This document shows positions 60,045-64,000 of a stretch of 64,000 nt of DNA, one piece after another. Numbering within the stretch: the stretch's first letter is position 1; each line of letters opens with the position of its first letter. The position numbers were made by a program, and so were the translations under genes. This DNA comes from Candidatus Phyllobacterium onerii (lineage in GTDB: Bacteria; Pseudomonadota; Alphaproteobacteria; Rhizobiales; Rhizobiaceae), in NCBI RefSeq assembly GCF_028331445.1, contig NZ_JAQMHX010000001.1, forward strand, positions 186,001 to 250,000. The letters are read 5' to 3'. The notes beneath the pieces were generated by a model. That model had not been told where the DNA came from and searched no databases. It saw only the letters and a list, made by a program, of their open reading frames with translations.

Positions 60045-61961
60045 CTACTGGGAAATGATCGGGGAGATAAATGGGTTGTCCCAGGAACCCCCTATGAAAA
60101 AGCGTGTGTGATTGACTGTCGGTGCCGGTTTGGGTGCATCCGGCGTGGCGTCTGCCGCAGGTGCAGAAGCAGAAACTGGGGCCGCGAAGTCACCTGTGAG
60201 CGCCAGGCTTTTACCGATCAGCGTCACGATACCGGCAAAACTCAGCGTGCCGGACTTGGTTTGGATTTGCGCCGTTTCCAGTGCCGCCACGCCATCCATG
60301 ATATTCGCCTTGGCCTCGAATTTGTCGAAGGCCAGCCAGGCATCTGTCTTTTCGTTGAGGCTGAAGAAACGGTCCGTCTTGGCCTTGCTCAGGAGGCCAT
60401 TGAAGTCCAGGCTGCGAATCTGCCCGCTACCGAAGCGCATGGACAGCGTTCCCTTGGCATTGCCGAGCGCTGTTGACCAACGCGATATCGGACCCTTCAA
60501 GACAAGGGACATCGTTCCCTTGCCAAGTTGAAAGCGATCGCCAAATCCAAGCAGGGAGGCAATGGAAGCACTGTTCACATCGGTGCCGTTGAGACGCAAT
60601 TCACCCGTCGTTGCGCCATCCCCCTCATCCGCAAGCTGAAAACTGGCGGCAACAGAACCATCGAACGCCGAGGCCTCGCCGATGTCGAACATGGCGCGCC
60701 CATTGCGGATTTGGGCCGTTGCCGCGACCTTCGAGAGATCGATCGTCCCGATGGTCGCTTTCTGTGTGGAGACACGCAGGTCGAGATTGAGCAGCTTCAG
60801 GAAACCACTGTCGATCACCGCGTCAGCGTTCGTGGAACCATCCGGCAAGGGCATGAAACCTGAGAACACCGAATGAATGTCGAGCGTTTCGAAGGCGAGC
60901 GTGCCGGTAACGCTGGGTATTCCCTGATTAAGCACGACTTCGATGACACCCTTGGCGGGGTTGTCGTTCAATGTTGCCGTCAGCCCGTCCAGCTTCATGC
61001 GCGTAGCGGAACCTGAGACGGATGCATCCAGTGCGAAACTGCCGATGGGCGCGCCGGGAATTGTCGCCATTCTCGACCATTCAAGCGTGCGTCTCAGGGA
61101 TGGCGAGGTCAGTGAAAGCGTGCCTTCGAAGAACTGGCCCTTGGAGACATTGGCCGATCCGTTGAATGACAGCGTCAAGGGCGTCGAGCTGAGATTGACC
61201 TGCAGAGGGCTGGTGCCTCCAGCCAGAAGCAACAACGCCCGCGTCGCAGAACTGTCGATCTCCGTTTCTTCGCCGTGCCAGATGGCCTTGCCCTGGAAAC
61301 TGGCAACACCCGAAGTCTGCGGCCAGTCGAAAACGCCGCTGATACTTGAGATCTGTTCTTCGGCACCGTTGATTGGCCGCTTGAAGGTGACCGTCGCGTC
61401 TTCGAGCCGCACGCGCCCGAACGGTTGCGACGATACGGTGCTCATATCCGGCTTGGCGGGATTGGCTTCAACAGCAACGCGCGCTTCCCGGACGACATCG
61501 CCGATCCGGCCATCACTCTTGGCAAGGGCTTCGCCAATCTCCGACAGGCTTTTGATCGGTTCGTCGATGACGAATTTTGGCCGCACGATTTTGGTTTCGG
61601 TGAATTCGATATTGCCCATCAGCGCGGAAAGTAACGACAGATCGACGTCGATGCGCTCCGCCTGCATGAACGGTGCGGCGCCTTCGCTCTGCCACGGATT
61701 GCGGATGGTCACATCACCGAGTGAAGCGGCGAAAACGGGGAAAAACGATATCTGTGGCGACTGGCGAGACTCGACGGTATAGCCGGTCCAGTTGCTGATT
61801 TCCTGAATGAGCCTCGCCCGGATCAGATCCGTGCTGACAAGGTAGGGCAGGGCCGCCAGAACTCCCACGGCAACGAGAGCCAACATCAAGACCGTGGCGA
61901 GAAGGTTCCTTGGCCTGTACCAGGACATGAGCGTTTCCGATTTCAGTCCCTTCAGCTGCAT
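60045..61961 (-). CDS. AsmA family outer-membrane biogenesis protein
   Basis: A 638-residue envelope protein. One N-terminal membrane anchor (LATVLMLALVAVGVLAALPYLV; by its ends) follows a short cytoplasmic start, then a long beta-rich periplasmic body with an N-terminal AsmA domain (ISNWTGYTVESRQSPQISFFP) and a C-terminal AsmA_2 region (AFDGSVAASFQLADEG, ALGNAKGTLSMRFGSGQI, as parts). Members influence phospholipid transport or outer-membrane assembly. ATG 61961 is taken; ATG 61928 is possible. It lies 116 bp downstream of the kinase gene. Confidence 0.87.
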   Translation of the reverse strand: MQLKGLKSETLMSWYRPRNLLATVLMLALVAVGVLAALPYLVSTDLIRARLIQEISNWTGYTVESRQSPQISFFPVFAASLGDVTIRNPWQSEGAAPFMQAERIDVDLSLLSALMGNIEFTETKIVRPKFVIDEPIKSLSEIGEALAKSDGRIGDVVREARVAVEANPAKPDMSTVSSQPFGRVRLEDATVTFKRPINGAEEQISSISGVFDWPQTSGVASFQGKAIWHGEETEIDSSATRALLLLAGGTSPLQVNLSSTPLTLSFNGSANVSKGQFFEGTLSLTSPSLRRTLEWSRMATIPGAPIGSFALDASVSGSATRMKLDGLTATLNDNPAKGVIEVVLNQGIPSVTGTLAFETLDIHSVFSGFMPLPDGSTNADAVIDSGFLKLLNLDLRVSTQKATIGTIDLSKVAATAQIRNGRAMFDIGEASAFDGSVAASFQLADEGDGATTGELRLNGTDVNSASIASLLGFGDRFQLGKGTMSLVLKGPISRWSTALGNAKGTLSMRFGSGQIRSLDFNGLLSKAKTDRFFSLNEKTDAWLAFDKFEAKANIMDGVAALETAQIQTKSGTLSFAGIVTLIGKSLALTGDFAAPVSASAPAADATPDAPKPAPTVNHTRFFIGGSWDNPFISPIISQ

Positions 61962-62077
61962 GCTGTAAGGATTTTTGCATTGCCTTCCACGGTTTAGCGA
62001 TCATGTGGGGCAATTCAAGCCGGTATAGACCTTTTGCGATCGATTTGTTGGAAATGACCCGTTTGTGAATTGGCCGT

Positions 62078-64000
62078 CTATTCAGCAAGAACACGCGTGG
62101 AAGGAAATGTTATCTCGACCATTGTCCCGCGACCGGGATTGGAGTCGATCGTGAAATTGGCGCGGTTTGCTTCAGCCATTGCCTTGGTCAACGGCAGGCC
62201 AAGGCCGGTGCCATCGCTGCGAGAATGCTTCGGCGTGGTGATCTGCTTGTAGGGCCGCAGGGCCTGTTCGACCTCCTGTCGCGTCATGCCGATTCCCGTG
62301 TCGCGCACGCGCAGAAGCACATCGCCGCTGGCCTCATAACTCGTAGAAACGATGACCTGGCCGCCGGGCCCCGTAAATCGGATGGCATTTGACAAGAGGT
62401 TCAACGCGATCTGGGTGATCGAACGATGGTCTGCGACAATGTCGGGCAGCCGTGATGTCAGGCTGGAGCGGATGATGACACGCTCGCGGTTCGCCTGCGG
62501 CTGCATGATCGCGACGGCTTCCGTCAGCGCTTCGTTGAGAGACACCGCCTCGAAATCCATCTCGACCGCACCGGCCTCGATCTTCGAAATATCGAGAAGA
62601 TCGTTGACCAGCGACAGGACATGATTGCCGGAGCGGCTGATATCGTTCAGATAGTCGCGGTAGCGTTCGCTGCCGATGGGGCCGAACTTCTCGTCCGCCA
62701 TCAATTCGGAAAAGCCGATGATGGCATTGAGCGGTGTGCGGATTTCATGGCTGATGCGTGCCAGAAATTCACTCTTCTGGGCCGACGTGCGTTCGGCCTC
62801 CCGCCGGGCGCTGACCAACTCTTCCTCGGCGCGCTTCCAGTGGGTGATGTCGCGAAGGACAACACAATATCCCTTGGAGGCGTCCAGCTTGCCTATCGTC
62901 ATGAACAGGGGGATGAAGCGGCCTTGGGCTTCACGGCCGATCACCTCGCGCCCGTCATTGAGCAGACTGGCGACGCCATTTTCCGAAAGGCCGCTCAGAT
63001 AATCCATCGCCGCGCGCTGGCTTTCGATGGCGAAGAGCATGGAGAAGGCTTTGCCGGTCAATTCCTCCGGCTCGTAGCCGAAGAGCGCAGCGGCGGAATG
63101 GTTGACGGAGCGGATCGAACCGGCTGAATCGAGCAGGATCACGCCGTCCGTCGCCGTATCGAGAATAGCGCTGAGCTCATCGATGCGTGTCTGCAGGATC
63201 TGGCGTTCGCTCACCTCGAAATGGTCGGCAGCCGGGGCTTGCGGCGACAACGCAAGCAGCAGCGCCCGCTCGCCATTCTCGGTTGCTTCGTCCCAGCGGA
63301 CCGCCTGCAGGTGCGCTTGCACCCGCATCACCGAACCATCGCTGCGCCGCAGGTTCATGCCAGCCTCGTCGTCATCGCCGCTATCGCCAGTTTCATCGGC
63401 AAAGAGGATGCTCAAGCCGCCCGCATCGTTGATCGCTTCGGCAGACGCATACAATATGCTCTCCAGCAGGGCGGGATTTGCATAGAGTATCTGGCCCTGG
63501 CGGTGAATCAGGACCGGCAAGGGCAGGGCTGCTAGAATGGACGTGTCGACACCCTGCCGAGCCTGTTCGCGAATGTTTACCGCAAAATCCTCAGGCCGGG
63601 AGAGCTCGTCCCTGCTATCGCCATCCGCAACGGCATAGCCCGGACCGACCACTTCCGCGTCCGGAACCTTGGGCTTCGTCGTTGAAGCGGGAGCTGCGAC
63701 AGGCGCGGGTTCTGCGTCGCTATTGCTCTTCGGGCCGTCACCCAGCACTTCACGGCGCAGCCTTTCGGCAATTTCGCGAAATGCATTGCGTTCGGCATCG
63801 TTGAGCCGGCCGTCGTCGCGCGAGGGCCGCTGCGTCTTGAGCGGAATGATGTTGTCTGCCGTATCCGGTGTGATCTCCAGCGCGGGTTTTTCCCCGTTGA
63901 ACACGTCGACGGCGGCATTTCGCCCCTCGGTACCTCCGTCGTTCAATGTCTTGCCGTCGGCTTTCGGATCGGCTGTGACGTCGCCCATGCGGGCTACGCC
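62078..64000 (-). CDS. PAS-domain sensor histidine kinase (PdhS-like), probably 5' partial
   Basis: The frame is open to the window end; the first in-window ATG is at 63988 but the protein probably extends upstream, because PdhS kinases are about 1000 residues. From that ATG: acidic linker (1-145), PAS (about 148-250), PAS (about 265-380), HisKA with phospho-His414 in ARISHEIRTPLNAIIGF, then HATPase with Asn534 (LLSNAIRF), DTGIGM and GTGLGLPLTKAM. The KFGPIGSERYRDYL-NDI segment after the His box marks the PleC/DivJ/PdhS group that acts on DivK and controls the cell cycle. No response regulator is adjacent. Which member it is stays open. Confidence 0.85.
   Translation of the reverse strand, partial: GVARMGDVTADPKADGKTLNDGGTEGRNAAVDVFNGEKPALEITPDTADNIIPLKTQRPSRDDGRLNDAERNAFREIAERLRREVLGDGPKSNSDAEPAPVAAPASTTKPKVPDAEVVGPGYAVADGDSRDELSRPEDFAVNIREQARQGVDTSILAALPLPVLIHRQGQILYANPALLESILYASAEAINDAGGLSILFADETGDSGDDDEAGMNLRRSDGSVMRVQAHLQAVRWDEATENGERALLLALSPQAPAADHFEVSERQILQTRIDELSAILDTATDGVILLDSAGSIRSVNHSAAALFGYEPEELTGKAFSMLFAIESQRAAMDYLSGLSENGVASLLNDGREVIGREAQGRFIPLFMTIGKLDASKGYCVVLRDITHWKRAEEELVSARREAERTSAQKSEFLARISHEIRTPLNAIIGFSELMADEKFGPIGSERYRDYLNDISRSGNHVLSLVNDLLDISKIEAGAVEMDFEAVSLNEALTEAVAIMQPQANRERVIIRSSLTSRLPDIVADHRSITQIALNLLSNAIRFTGPGGQVIVSTSYEASGDVLLRVRDTGIGMTRQEVEQALRPYKQITTPKHSRSDGTGLGLPLTKAMAEANRANFTIDSNPGRGTMVEITFPSTRVLAE

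Noticed and set aside
1-64000. tRNA, rRNA, prophage and insertion sequences
   Set aside because: No cloverleaf with a GGTTCGAATCC-type arm, no rRNA sequence, no transposase or integrase motifs and no terminal-repeat-bounded transposon with a gene were recognised by eye; a program such as tRNAscan-SE would be decisive.

Overview
The window is chromosomal DNA from an alphaproteobacterium of the order Hyphomicrobiales (Rhizobiales), most likely near Phyllobacteriaceae/Brucellaceae. The basis is a ureDABC-EFG urease cluster, a zwf-pgl-edd Entner-Doudoroff operon, a PdhS-like histidine kinase, a DUF1127 gene, a CCUCCUCCC ('cuckoo') type small RNA and dispersed rhizobial-style intergenic repeats. 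Genus cannot be fixed from the sequence alone. I saw no phage, insertion sequence, CRISPR array, tRNA or rRNA.

Layout. 1-4.6 kb: the 3' end of a repeat-rich probable type I secretion substrate, then its ABC exporter and HlyD-type adaptor. 4.7-10.9 kb: a 47-residue DUF1127 protein, an amidase, a Dabb-domain protein, a glycerate 2-kinase, small envelope proteins, a structured minus-strand RNA and a luciferase-like oxidoreductase. 10.9-17.0 kb: urease and its accessory genes on the minus strand, with a DinB-fold protein between ureC and ureE and a plus-strand exported protein between ureC and ureB. 17.1-27.7 kb: proC, then a surface polysaccharide cluster (ligase/polymerase, three or four transferases, flippase, GumC-like chain-length protein) interrupted by a HigBA toxin-antitoxin pair. 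28-31.5 kb: a lone SoxB-like FAD enzyme, folD and a GlxA-type regulator. 31.4-36.3 kb: VapBC with a clear autoregulatory operator, then edd, pgl and zwf. 36.4-42.8 kb: an aldehyde dehydrogenase, two short-chain dehydrogenases, a Pit phosphate transporter and a FabH-like ketoacyl synthase. 42.8-46.8 kb: an RTX calcium-binding protein, then puuB-puuA for putrescine catabolism. 46.9-54.2 kb: a Crp/Fnr regulator, small proteins, isocitrate lyase facing a ScfR/RamB-type regulator, two small lipoproteins and an L,D-transpeptidase. 54.5-59.6 kb: a DMT exporter and the putrescine ABC transporter potFGHI. 60-64 kb: an AsmA protein and the PdhS-like kinase, which probably runs past the window end.

How the genes may work together. 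PotFGHI imports putrescine, and PuuA/PuuB 10 kb away can degrade it. The exporter pair at 1.1-4.6 kb could secrete both the adjacent repeat protein and the RTX protein at 42.8 kb. Aldehyde dehydrogenase and isocitrate lyase supply carbon routes beside the Entner-Doudoroff operon.

The most interesting signal is non-coding. A roughly 150-nt minus-strand RNA (8511-8658) has three hairpins that each display a CCTCCTCCC-like anti-Shine-Dalgarno loop. Its promoter shares a 31-bp element (25 of 31 identical) with the DUF1127 gene 3.8 kb away, which points to one regulon. Other strong signals are a three-copy palindromic repeat whose inner hairpin covaries, a copy of an intergenic repeat inside the gumC-like coding sequence, and several candidate operators.
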